This document shows positions 10,789 to 19,252 of a DNA stretch of 39,265 nt, in pieces. The position numbers were made by a program, and so were the translations under genes. Below the pieces are notes generated by a model. It worked only from the letters and a program-made list of their open reading frames with translations. It ran no database searches and was not told the DNA's origin. The stretch comes from Polynucleobacter meluiroseus (GTDB lineage: Bacteria > Pseudomonadota > Gammaproteobacteria > Burkholderiales > Burkholderiaceae): contig CAMEXM010000011.1 in the NCBI GenBank assembly GCA_945947155.1, forward strand, positions 1-39,265, read 5' to 3'. How positions within the stretch are numbered: position 1 is the first letter of the stretch; each line of letters begins with the position of its first letter.

Positions 10789-11565
10789 CTACTTCTCCAC
10801 AAAAGCACGCTCAAAGACATAGTCACCGAGCTGCCCAAGGCTTGGGGACACCACAAAGCCCCTAGCATCGAGCATGGCGCAGGTCTCTTTTAGCATGGCA
10901 GGGCTACCGCAAATCATGCCGCGATCGGTTTTGGTATCTAGGGGCGGCAAGCCAATGTCTTTGAAGAGCTGACCCGACTCGATAGCAGTCGTCAGGCGTC
11001 CGGTTTGCTTAAATGCCTCGCGGGTGACTGTGGGGTAGTAAATCAACTGGTTTTGCACGAGCTCGCCAATATACTCATCTTGGGTGAGCTCATTCTTGAT
11101 GTATTCGCCGTAGGCCAACTCATTCACCAGGCGCACTCCATGAATGAGCACGACTTTCTCAAAGCGCTCATAGGTATCCGGATCACGAATGATGCTCATA
11201 AAGGGAGCTAAGCCGGTGCCGGTACTAAAAAGGTAGAGGTGTTTCCCGGGATTAAGGTCATCAATCACAAGGGTACCAACCGACTTTTCACTCACCAAAA
11301 TAGGATCGCCGACCTTGATGTGCTGCAGACGCGAGGTTAAGGGGCCATCAGGCACCTTAATGCTTAAAAACTCAAGATGCTCAGCGTAGTTTGGACTGGC
11401 AACACTGTATGCCCGTGCCAAAGGCCTACCATCGACTTCGAGGCCAATCATCAAGAAATGGCCATTGCGAAAGCGCAGGCCTTGATTGCGGGTAGTAGTA
11501 AAGCTAAAAAGGGTGTCGTTCCAATGGTGAATCGATAGAACAGTTTCGGTATTATAGGTAGCCAT
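10789..11565 (-). CDS. fpr: Ferredoxin--NADP(+) reductase
   Basis: 258 aa; RAYSVASPNY FAD motif, STGTGLAPFMSIIRDPDTYERF, MICGSPAMLKET, terminal YVFERAFVEK. Confidence 0.9.
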   Translation of the reverse strand: MATYNTETVLSIHHWNDTLFSFTTTRNQGLRFRNGHFLMIGLEVDGRPLARAYSVASPNYAEHLEFLSIKVPDGPLTSRLQHIKVGDPILVSEKSVGTLVIDDLNPGKHLYLFSTGTGLAPFMSIIRDPDTYERFEKVVLIHGVRLVNELAYGEYIKNELTQDEYIGELVQNQLIYYPTVTREAFKQTGRLTTAIESGQLFKDIGLPPLDTKTDRGMICGSPAMLKETCAMLDARGFVVSPSLGQLGDYVFERAFVEK

Positions 11566-11625
11566 ATAGCGTACAAAAAAATAGGGATTTCTTCAATGAT
11601 ATACGGTTAAGCAATCCGCATTGTC

Positions 11626-12375
11626 CTATAGCAGGGCCAAGACACCCAAATTAAATGCCGCGTTCACAATTAGTAAATACAGGCAAAACTTTTTGATCGC
11701 ACTGGCAGATAATTCCCGCCGCTCTAGCAAGATCTTAGCCAATAACATGCCAAAAAAATAGGCCGGCAGAGCAAATAATAACCAAGGTAACCAAGCGATA
11801 CCGCCTCCCATTAAGCTAGCGGCAACAATCGCTAATAAACAAACGCCGGAAACAAATTGGGAAAGCAAGGCCCTTGAGCGCTCAAACTCCAGGCCGCTGG
11901 CGTTTAAATAAAGCGCCACAGGAGGGCCGCCGATGCCACATGAACCCAAGAGCAGACCGGATAAAGCGCCAATAAGATAGTCCCTAAATGCGGAAAGCGT
12001 GATCGCCAAATTGACTCGTATTAGCAAAAAAATAGAAAATGCAATCACTACAATTCCAGTTGTAATTTTGAGCGCAGTCAGTGGAACAACCCCGCCCAAA
12101 AAAATACCAAAGGGCAACAGTATTGCAGCTAAGACCCACATTCGATATAGGCTTGGAATGTCCTCTTTGTTAACCTTCCACTGGGTAAAGAGCCACATGC
12201 CGCCAAGCAGCTCGGCGGACATCACAATGGGAAGGAAAAAAGGAACTGGGAAAAACCACATCAGCAGTGGCGACATGATGAGTGCCCCGCCAAACCCGCT
12301 GAGACGACGCACGAGCCCGCCTAGAGCAGCCGAAAACAACAGGATACTTGCTGTAATCCAGCTAAATTCGATCAC
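11626..12375 (-). CDS. TSUP family anion transporter (TauE/SafE sulfite exporter-like)
   Basis: 249 aa, polytopic; duplicated TSUP motifs (VRRLSGFGGALIMSPLL; GALSGLLLGSCGIGGPPVALYLNASG). ATGA overlap with upstream ABC ATPase. Confidence 0.83.
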   Translation of the reverse strand: MIEFSWITASILLFSAALGGLVRRLSGFGGALIMSPLLMWFFPVPFFLPIVMSAELLGGMWLFTQWKVNKEDIPSLYRMWVLAAILLPFGIFLGGVVPLTALKITTGIVVIAFSIFLLIRVNLAITLSAFRDYLIGALSGLLLGSCGIGGPPVALYLNASGLEFERSRALLSQFVSGVCLLAIVAASLMGGGIAWLPWLLFALPAYFFGMLLAKILLERRELSASAIKKFCLYLLIVNAAFNLGVLALL

Positions 12376-13148
12376 ATAGTCACACTATCGTCGTGCTCTC
12401 CAGAAATAAGATCACGAATTTGCTTTCGGATGACTAAATAATCTGGCGAATCTTCAATCATTTTTCGAGGCTTAGGTACTCGGATAACGCTTTTGACACG
12501 GCCCGGACGGCGCGTCATCACAACAATCACATCCGATAAATTAATTGCCTCTTCAATGCTATGCGTTACCAAAACAACGGTTTTACTTTCCTCATCCAGG
12601 ATTCGTATCATCTCGGATTGCATCATTGATCTATTTTGCGCATCCAGCGCTGCAAATGGCTCATCCATTAGCAATACCGTGGGATCTACTGCTAAGGCCC
12701 TTGCAATCGAAACGCGTTGCCGCATCCCTCCAGAGAGTTGATGTGGGTAATGCTCAACGAATTGACTTAAGCCAACCAAACTAGCGAAGTGGTCAACGAT
12801 GCGTTTTATTTCAGCGCTGGCCATGCGTTTAATCTTGAGGCCAAATGCAATGTTTTCATAAACGGTAAGCCAAGGAAATAAGGCATAGTCCTGAAAAACC
12901 ATCGCACGATCCGCGCCAGGAGCCGTCACGCGCTGGCCTGCACACTCGATATAACCCGCCGTAGGGACTTCAAACCCAGCAATTAAATTTAACAGGGTTG
13001 TTTTGCCACAGCCACTATGGCCAAGGATGGAGTAAAACTCATTCTTATTCACCTCCAAAGAAACATCATCAAGGGCAAGTACTTCTTGCCCTTTTGAATT
13101 CAGGGATGGGTAAATTTTCTTTACTTTTTCTACTTTGAGTGCAAGCAT
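12372..13148 (-). CDS. ABC transporter ATP-binding protein (nitrate/sulfonate/taurine type)
   Basis: Walker A GHSGCGKTT, LSGGMRQRVSIARAL, LLMDEPFAALD; VVMTRRPGRV typical of SsuB/TauB/NrtD-like ATPases. Confidence 0.9.
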   Translation of the reverse strand: MLALKVEKVKKIYPSLNSKGQEVLALDDVSLEVNKNEFYSILGHSGCGKTTLLNLIAGFEVPTAGYIECAGQRVTAPGADRAMVFQDYALFPWLTVYENIAFGLKIKRMASAEIKRIVDHFASLVGLSQFVEHYPHQLSGGMRQRVSIARALAVDPTVLLMDEPFAALDAQNRSMMQSEMIRILDEESKTVVLVTHSIEEAINLSDVIVVMTRRPGRVKSVIRVPKPRKMIEDSPDYLVIRKQIRDLISGEHDDSVTM

Positions 13149-13161
13149 TTTCTTATTGTAT

Positions 13162-13935
13162 TTATGAGTTTAAGGATCTAGCCCAAGGCATCAGGGTCTT
13201 CGCACTGTAGCGAATAATGCGATCGAGGCAAAGGCCAATGACACCGATCGCCAACATGCCGGTTAAGATGAAATCGGTGCGCAAGACGGTTCGGGCGTCA
13301 TTGATAAGAAAGCCAAGCCCAGAATTTGCGCCCACCAGCTCTGCTGCAACCAAAGCCATCCAGCCAACTCCCAATCCAATCCGAATACCGGTCGTAATCT
13401 GCGGAAGAGCCGCTCTCAGGTTCACCCGGGTAATCACACTCCAATTGCCCGCTCCTAAACAGCGTGCAGCACGAATTAAGCTAGGCTCCACATTCTTAAC
13501 AGCATCAATCGTATTTAAGAGAATGGGGAAAAATATGCCCAAAAAGATAATGAACTGATTTTGTACATTACCTACCCCAAACCACAAAATACTCAATGGA
13601 ATCCAAGCAATTGGCGGGATCGGGCGCAGGATTTCAATAATGGGATCCACTTGTTCGTTGAGCCATTTAAAGCAGCCCATGGTGATTCCCAGTGGAATAG
13701 CGACGCTCGCATAACAAAAGGCGATAAATTCCCGCCTTAAGCTGTCGCGAACGTGCTTCCACAATTCTCCGGACGCACTTAACTCCATGGCCCCACTAAG
13801 CACACCTGAAGGCGGGGGTAATAGCGTTGCTTGGGTTTTATCAAGGACAAACCGGCTGGCAAACTCCCAGCCAGCCAGTAATATCAACAGCAAAACCAAG
13901 CGCCGGAACTGCAACAAAGAACGGAGGTAATTCAT
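13162..13935 (-). CDS. ABC transporter permease (SsuC/TauC-like)
   Basis: 257 aa; EAA-type segment AARCLGAGNWSVITRVNLRAALPQITTGIRIGLGVGWMALVAAELVGANSGLGFLI; overlaps SBP stop by 1 nt (TAATG). Confidence 0.9.
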   Translation of the reverse strand: MNYLRSLLQFRRLVLLLILLAGWEFASRFVLDKTQATLLPPPSGVLSGAMELSASGELWKHVRDSLRREFIAFCYASVAIPLGITMGCFKWLNEQVDPIIEILRPIPPIAWIPLSILWFGVGNVQNQFIIFLGIFFPILLNTIDAVKNVEPSLIRAARCLGAGNWSVITRVNLRAALPQITTGIRIGLGVGWMALVAAELVGANSGLGFLINDARTVLRTDFILTGMLAIGVIGLCLDRIIRYSAKTLMPWARSLNS

Positions 13936-15218
13936 TATTTTTTAAATGCCTTATTGTCGAATGACCAATCTTTGGTTAAGTCACCTTTTTCAGGGAATGG
14001 CTGCGGCTTAGTTGTATTCAATGGCGTTGCATACCTTGGATACGGTATTTTGTCCATTGGAGCGGACCAGTTAGCAGGTAGGAATGGTGGTAATTTTGGA
14101 ATTGCCCAACCTACTTTCGAGAAGGTATTGTCCATAAAGCGCGCGTCTACCGCAGCAATAAATGTGGATGCCGACGTTTTATTTTGAATCCGCTTATTGT
14201 CAAACAGCCATTCATAAATTGGCTCATTTGCACGGCCCCAGAACAATGGAATCGGATAAAGATACGTTGGCTTATCCAAGTTGTTGTACATCTTTATCTG
14301 CGCAAGAAGAATTTCAGGGGAGAAATTCTTCAAGTTTGGATCCTCTTGCATCGCTTTCACAGCAGCATCTGGATTTTTGCGAATCCAAAGAGTGGCCTCA
14401 ACAATAGCATCAGTAAATGCCTGCACTACGTCTGGTGCATTATCAATAACCTCTTGGCGGACGTAAAAAGATGAGCCGTAAATATTGTATGGATAGCTAT
14501 CATTAATAATGCGGGCATTCTTACGCTCTTTCACCATAATGGTTGGCGTTGGATCCCATGGAACAACCGCATCAATACCCTTAGGCATGGCCATTTGCTC
14601 GCCTGGAGGCATGTTCTTCAAAATAATATCTTTGCCGATGACAAGACCGTGGGCCTTGGCTGCCGCCTGAATATAAAACTCCGCAGAAGATCCGGTTACC
14701 AATCCAATCGTTGCCGGCTCTTTTCGATTTTTGAAATCATCAATGGTTTTAATTGGTGAATCCAATGGCACCAGCATAGCGTGCATCAAATTAACGTTGA
14801 TGATCGCTATGGTTTTAACCGGGACATTTTTATCAATTAATGTAGTGAAGGGGAAATTTCCACCATTACCAAATTGGAATCGACCAGAAATGATGACTTC
14901 ATTAATCGCTGGACCCGATGGAAAAGCCTGAAACTTCGCATCGATACCTCTTTTAGATAAAAGTCCTGTTTTATCCATTACTAAATTAATTGTATTTTGA
15001 CCCGACCATGGCGGCTGGAATGCAACCTGAATCGGCCACCAACCTTTTTCTTTCAACCATGCGATTGACTTGGGGGAAACTTTTTCGTATGCATTTTCAG
15101 GCCAACCGTAGTTGGTAAATTTAGTTGCATCTTGTGCAAAGGCCGGTAAAGATGCTCCTGAAAATGCGCCAAGTGCAGCAATCACTAAAACGCGTCGCTT
15201 AAAATTAAATTCTTGCAT
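13935..15218 (-). CDS. ABC transporter substrate-binding protein (SsuA/TauA/NrtA NMT1-like superfamily)
   Basis: 427 aa with signal peptide MQEFNFKRRVLVIAALGAFSGASLPAFAQ; first gene of the SBP-permease-ATPase-TSUP set; NMT1-like periplasmic fold sequence pattern. Confidence 0.8.
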   Translation of the reverse strand: MQEFNFKRRVLVIAALGAFSGASLPAFAQDATKFTNYGWPENAYEKVSPKSIAWLKEKGWWPIQVAFQPPWSGQNTINLVMDKTGLLSKRGIDAKFQAFPSGPAINEVIISGRFQFGNGGNFPFTTLIDKNVPVKTIAIINVNLMHAMLVPLDSPIKTIDDFKNRKEPATIGLVTGSSAEFYIQAAAKAHGLVIGKDIILKNMPPGEQMAMPKGIDAVVPWDPTPTIMVKERKNARIINDSYPYNIYGSSFYVRQEVIDNAPDVVQAFTDAIVEATLWIRKNPDAAVKAMQEDPNLKNFSPEILLAQIKMYNNLDKPTYLYPIPLFWGRANEPIYEWLFDNKRIQNKTSASTFIAAVDARFMDNTFSKVGWAIPKLPPFLPANWSAPMDKIPYPRYATPLNTTKPQPFPEKGDLTKDWSFDNKAFKK

Positions 15219-15332
15219 TTTTAATCTCCATTTGTTTATTCATAAAACACGAGTCGACCGAAAAACCCTGTACTGCCACAAAAACCATCATACCGCTTTC
15301 ATAAAAGCAAAAACCTACTCCAACTGCACCTA

Positions 15333-16796
15333 TTAAACCGAGATGGTTAACTCTACACCACCCCATTTTGTTCTAATCTTTTTATATTCTTTTTGCCGCG
15401 TTAAATACTTCAGTAATTCAGACGGCGGATTCAATTGAGACCCTTGTTTCAAGGCTTGTATCGTTCCATCCTGTAATCCCATTGCTAGATTTTCAGGATA
15501 AAACGCATGCAAACACAACTGCTCTCTGCTGATGCCCTTGCCCCATTTTTTTCTGAGGCCTGGTAATGCCGGAGCCACCTTATCGCCAGCCCTCACACTC
15601 GCATCATAATCTACGCCAGCGCGCTCCATAACAAGGGGCGACGGTGTGCCCGCAAGCCTGCCATAGTGCCCTTTTAGATATAGCTTTACCTCGTCTGGAA
15701 TCGTTTTATAGCGCTCACCCTGCACTACATTGAGGACGGCTTGGGTAACGATGTATTGTGCAAACGGACTGACTAGAATGGGGTAGCCGAGGTCTTTACG
15801 AACTTGCGCTGTTTCTTCTAGGATTTCTTGTTCGCGATGCGAGATGCCCAGGGTTTGCAATTGAGCACGAAGATTGGAGATCATGCCGCCAGGAATTTGA
15901 TGCTCATACAAGGCGGGGTCGTAATCCGCCTTCATCCCCCTAGATAAGCCATCGCGCGTACATACCCAGTCGAAATAGTCATCGACGTTTTGCAATGCAG
16001 CACGGTTCATATTGGGCGCCCGTCCTAATTTGTGGGCACTATCCAGCACATCGATTACGGAAGGCAAAGAGGCCCCATTAGCCAGGCAATCCGTTGCAAC
16101 ATACCCATAGGCAAATCCAGCCTTGATTGCTTCTTCATATACCAGTGGCGCCAAACCGGACTGGCAATGGGAATGCAGCTTGAGCGGAATCCCTTTTGCC
16201 GCTTTTACGATTGCCGGAAATAAAGTTTTTGCCCGTTCTGGCGTTAAAAGGCCGGTTGGGTCTTTGACTGAAATGTAATCGACTTTCATTTCAACCAGCT
16301 CTTTCGTTCGAGCCACAAAATAATCGTCATCATGCACTGGGCTGAGTGCATACGTCAGCATTGCATTCACTAACATGCCATTTTTCTTACCAACCTGCAC
16401 CGATGACAGGATGTTGCGATTGTCATTCAATGCATCGTAGACGGTTAACACACGCACGCCGGATTCAGCCAAAAGCTCAATATTGAGGGCAACCACATCG
16501 TCCGGAAAGAGCTCAAACGTATAAATACTCTGGCCGCGCGTCAGTGCGTCCGTTGGCGTAGCAAAGCGATTACTCAGAAAGGCCATTCGCTTCCAAGGAT
16601 CCTCCCTTAAAAAACGAACCATGACATCAAACACAGCGCCACCTAAGATATTGATATAGGCATACCCCGCTTTATCCGTATCCTCCATGGCTGGGTACAT
16701 TTGCGCCGTTGTCATGCGCGTTGACCACAGGCATTGATGCGCATCCCTGAGTGTGACGTCAATCAATTGAAATGGCTTGCCTTTGCTGGCGCTCAT
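15333..16796 (-). CDS. Biotin-dependent carboxyltransferase, pyruvate carboxylase B / oxaloacetate decarboxylase alpha-type
   Basis: 487 aa; DVTLRDAHQCLWSTRMTT start, ISVKDPTGLLTPERAK, LHSHCQSGLAPLVYEEAIKAG, PGGMISNLRAQL and PYC_OADA C-terminal region; ATGA overlap with the biotin carrier gene. Confidence 0.88.
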   Translation of the reverse strand: MSASKGKPFQLIDVTLRDAHQCLWSTRMTTAQMYPAMEDTDKAGYAYINILGGAVFDVMVRFLREDPWKRMAFLSNRFATPTDALTRGQSIYTFELFPDDVVALNIELLAESGVRVLTVYDALNDNRNILSSVQVGKKNGMLVNAMLTYALSPVHDDDYFVARTKELVEMKVDYISVKDPTGLLTPERAKTLFPAIVKAAKGIPLKLHSHCQSGLAPLVYEEAIKAGFAYGYVATDCLANGASLPSVIDVLDSAHKLGRAPNMNRAALQNVDDYFDWVCTRDGLSRGMKADYDPALYEHQIPGGMISNLRAQLQTLGISHREQEILEETAQVRKDLGYPILVSPFAQYIVTQAVLNVVQGERYKTIPDEVKLYLKGHYGRLAGTPSPLVMERAGVDYDASVRAGDKVAPALPGLRKKWGKGISREQLCLHAFYPENLAMGLQDGTIQALKQGSQLNPPSELLKYLTRQKEYKKIRTKWGGVELTISV

Positions 16797-17467
16797 TTCA
16801 GCTCCAAGATCATGAGGGGTTGTCCAGACTCAATGGAGGCACCATCATCAACCAAAATACTCACCACTCGACCAACGCAGCCTGCTTCAATGGTATTGAG
16901 CAACTTCATTACCTCGACAATGCAAAGTGCAGTATCTGCCTGCACTTCATCGCCGACCTCCACAAAAGGGGGCAAGCTTGGATTTGGTCTTCTAAAAAAA
17001 GTACCCACCATTGGGCTCGTTATGAATCGTTGATTAGGTGCAAGCGCTAACCCCGCATTCGACGGTCTATTTACTTCTAAAATAGGTGCAGGGCTAACGG
17101 GGGGGGCAGGTATTGTCGCAATCCGCTCAATCGGCTGGCCTTGCGGTGCAGCAGCTACGGCTGGAATCGAGCCATTTCCAACGTTAATTTCGATCTCGAA
17201 GGCATCCGTTTTATAAGCAAAGGTATTAAAGTTGCCAGAGTCTTTGATTAATGAAATGAGCTCTTTCACCTCTTTCATACCAAAAGACGTGTTTTGGTCT
17301 GCCAAAGCAGTTGCGGTACGGGTATTTTTTGAAGGGCCCTTCACGGCAGTTTTGCCCCCCGAGGCAGGCCTGGAGGGCTTCGGCTTAGAAACCGTTGCTT
17401 GCGTTTTTTGTTTCGACTGACTGGGTGGTGCTGCAGCGACACTCTTTTTTAGTTTTTTTGTAGGCAC
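16793..17467 (-). CDS. Biotin carboxyl carrier protein (AccB-like)
   Basis: Lys/Ala/Ser/Pro-rich N-terminus, then TSPMVGTFFRRPNPSLPPFVEVGDEVQADTALCIVEVMKLLNTIEAGCVG with VMK biotinylation site. Confidence 0.9.
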   Translation of the reverse strand: MPTKKLKKSVAAAPPSQSKQKTQATVSKPKPSRPASGGKTAVKGPSKNTRTATALADQNTSFGMKEVKELISLIKDSGNFNTFAYKTDAFEIEINVGNGSIPAVAAAPQGQPIERIATIPAPPVSPAPILEVNRPSNAGLALAPNQRFITSPMVGTFFRRPNPSLPPFVEVGDEVQADTALCIVEVMKLLNTIEAGCVGRVVSILVDDGASIESGQPLMILELK

Positions 17468-17471
17468 TTTG

Positions 17472-17540
17472 CGTATCGTTTGATATATATATAATGAAAT
17501 GTAACGTATCGTCAGATGAAATGATTTAAGGGTATATACC
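17472..17540. promoter_or_regulatory. Candidate divergent promoter/operator region between biotin carrier gene and IclR gene
   Basis: Direct repeats CGTATCGT at 17472 and 17505 (33 bp apart) and perfect palindrome GGTATATACC at 17531-17540 between divergent genes. Confidence 0.45.
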
Positions 17541-17585
17541 TAATTAAGCGGCCTCACAATACTTTAATATCGTAAACATCACTCT

Positions 17586-18389
17586 ATGACTAATTTACAA
17601 GCAGCCGCAGCAGATATTGACGCCAAAGCGAGCATGGCCGAAAAGGTGCTTTTGATCCTTGAGATGGTGTCGCATTCTGAAATTCCCCTGACGCTTGAAA
17701 ATGTATCCACTGGTCTAGGGCTTGCAAAGCCAACTGCATTCCGACTTTTAAACACCTTAAATACGCTGGGATTTATTGAGCGCGATTTTAGCGGTCGACG
17801 CTTTCAGCCGGGGGTTCGATTGCGCTCGATTGGGACCAGCATGCTATTTTCCGACCCAATTCGTGCTGAGCGAATAGCGGCAATGAAATTATTAGTTGAT
17901 CAAATCGGGGAAACGTGCAATTTTAATATTCTGGATGGCAATGAGGTTGTCTACATCGATCGTATTGAAACGAATGCACCCATTCGCCTTCATATCAGCG
18001 CTGGAATGCGTGTACCACTGCATTGCACTGCAAGCGGCAAGTTATTTTTATCGCAAATGAGTCCGGCGCAAATTGAGCGCACCCTGGGTACGGGTCCATT
18101 TGAAAAATTTACTAGCAAAACGCTGTTGAACTTAAAAGAACTACTCCCCAGCTTAACGAAAATTAAAAACCAAGGTTACGCAATTGATCAATGCGAATAC
18201 CTTGATGGCTCCATTTGCATTGCCATTCCGGTACTAGATAGTAAAAATAAAATGTTCGCAGCAATTGCGGCGCACGGCCCATCATCTCGGGTCTCGGTTA
18301 AAACCGTAAAAACATTTATACCCCACTTAGAACAAGCTGCTTTATCGATCCGAAAGAGCATGTCTGATACCCCTTCTCAACCTGATTAA
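17586..18389 (+). CDS. IclR family transcriptional regulator
   Basis: 267 aa; wHTH LTLENVSTGLGLAKPTAFRLLNTLNTLGFIERD; effector domain LHISAGMRVPLHCTASGKLFL. Confidence 0.9.
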   Translation: MTNLQAAAADIDAKASMAEKVLLILEMVSHSEIPLTLENVSTGLGLAKPTAFRLLNTLNTLGFIERDFSGRRFQPGVRLRSIGTSMLFSDPIRAERIAAMKLLVDQIGETCNFNILDGNEVVYIDRIETNAPIRLHISAGMRVPLHCTASGKLFLSQMSPAQIERTLGTGPFEKFTSKTLLNLKELLPSLTKIKNQGYAIDQCEYLDGSICIAIPVLDSKNKMFAAIAAHGPSSRVSVKTVKTFIPHLEQAALSIRKSMSDTPSQPD

Positions 18390-18406
18390 TCCCATTTGGA
18401 GTTTTC

Positions 18407-19246
18407 ATGACAAATTCAAGCCCCGTAATTATTACTGTAGCGATTACCGGCGCAATCCCTCGGAAAAAAGACTGTCCAGGCCTACCAGTCACGGTCTCCG
18501 AACAAATCGAAGAGACGCATAAAGCCTATGAAGCAGGCGCAGCCTTAGTCCACTTGCATGTGCGAAAGCCAGATGAGAGCCCGAGCTCCGATCCCGATCA
18601 GTTTGCAAAAGTCCAAGAGGGCATAAAAAAACATTGCCCGGATATGATTATTCAATTTTCTACCGGTGGCAGAGGTCAAGATCAAGCATTGCGAGGCGCA
18701 ATGCTGTTTCATCGTCCTGATATGGCATCTTTAGCCACTGGATCGGTCAATTTTCCCAATGGCATTTATGAGAATCCGCCGACTTTTGTTGATGGGCTTG
18801 CGAATGAAATGAATAAGTACGATATCAAGCCAGAGATTGAAGTATTTGATATGGCGATGCTCTACAGTGCTGCAGACTTGATCAAAAGGGGGCTGCTTAA
18901 AGCGCCCGCTCATGTTCAGTTTGTGATGGGTGTGCCCAACGCCATGCCAGCAAAACGCAGTATCTTGGAATTTCTGGTGAGCGAGTTAAAAGAGATCATG
19001 CCAGATGCAACATGGACTGCGGCTGGAATTGCAAGGCACCAGCTTGCTGTCAATGAATGGGCGCTTGAAATGGGTGGCCATGCTCGTACCGGTCTGGAAG
19101 ATAATATTAAATATGACCAGACGCGTGTCGCAAAAGACAATGCGGAATTAGTCTCACGTGTTGCTGAGTTGGCTACTAAATACAATCGACCTGTTGCGAA
19201 CGCAACGCTAGCACGTGAAATCTTAGGCCTGAGAGCGGCTGGGTAG
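18407..19246 (+). CDS. BKACE family (DUF849) beta-keto acid cleavage enzyme
   Basis: 279 aa; VAITGAIPRKKDCPGLPVTVSEQIEETHKAYEAGAALVHLHVRKPDESPSSDP with Zn-binding HxH, PEIEVFDMAML, ALEMGGHARTGLEDNI typical of DUF849. Confidence 0.9.
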   Translation: MTNSSPVIITVAITGAIPRKKDCPGLPVTVSEQIEETHKAYEAGAALVHLHVRKPDESPSSDPDQFAKVQEGIKKHCPDMIIQFSTGGRGQDQALRGAMLFHRPDMASLATGSVNFPNGIYENPPTFVDGLANEMNKYDIKPEIEVFDMAMLYSAADLIKRGLLKAPAHVQFVMGVPNAMPAKRSILEFLVSELKEIMPDATWTAAGIARHQLAVNEWALEMGGHARTGLEDNIKYDQTRVAKDNAELVSRVAELATKYNRPVANATLAREILGLRAAG

Positions 19247-19252
19247 CCTCGA

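Noticed and set aside
10768-10794. AGGCTG...CAGCCT hairpin between fpr and Bug genes as terminator
   Set aside because: Short arms with a 14-nt loop and no T-tract; possible but not convincing enough to list.
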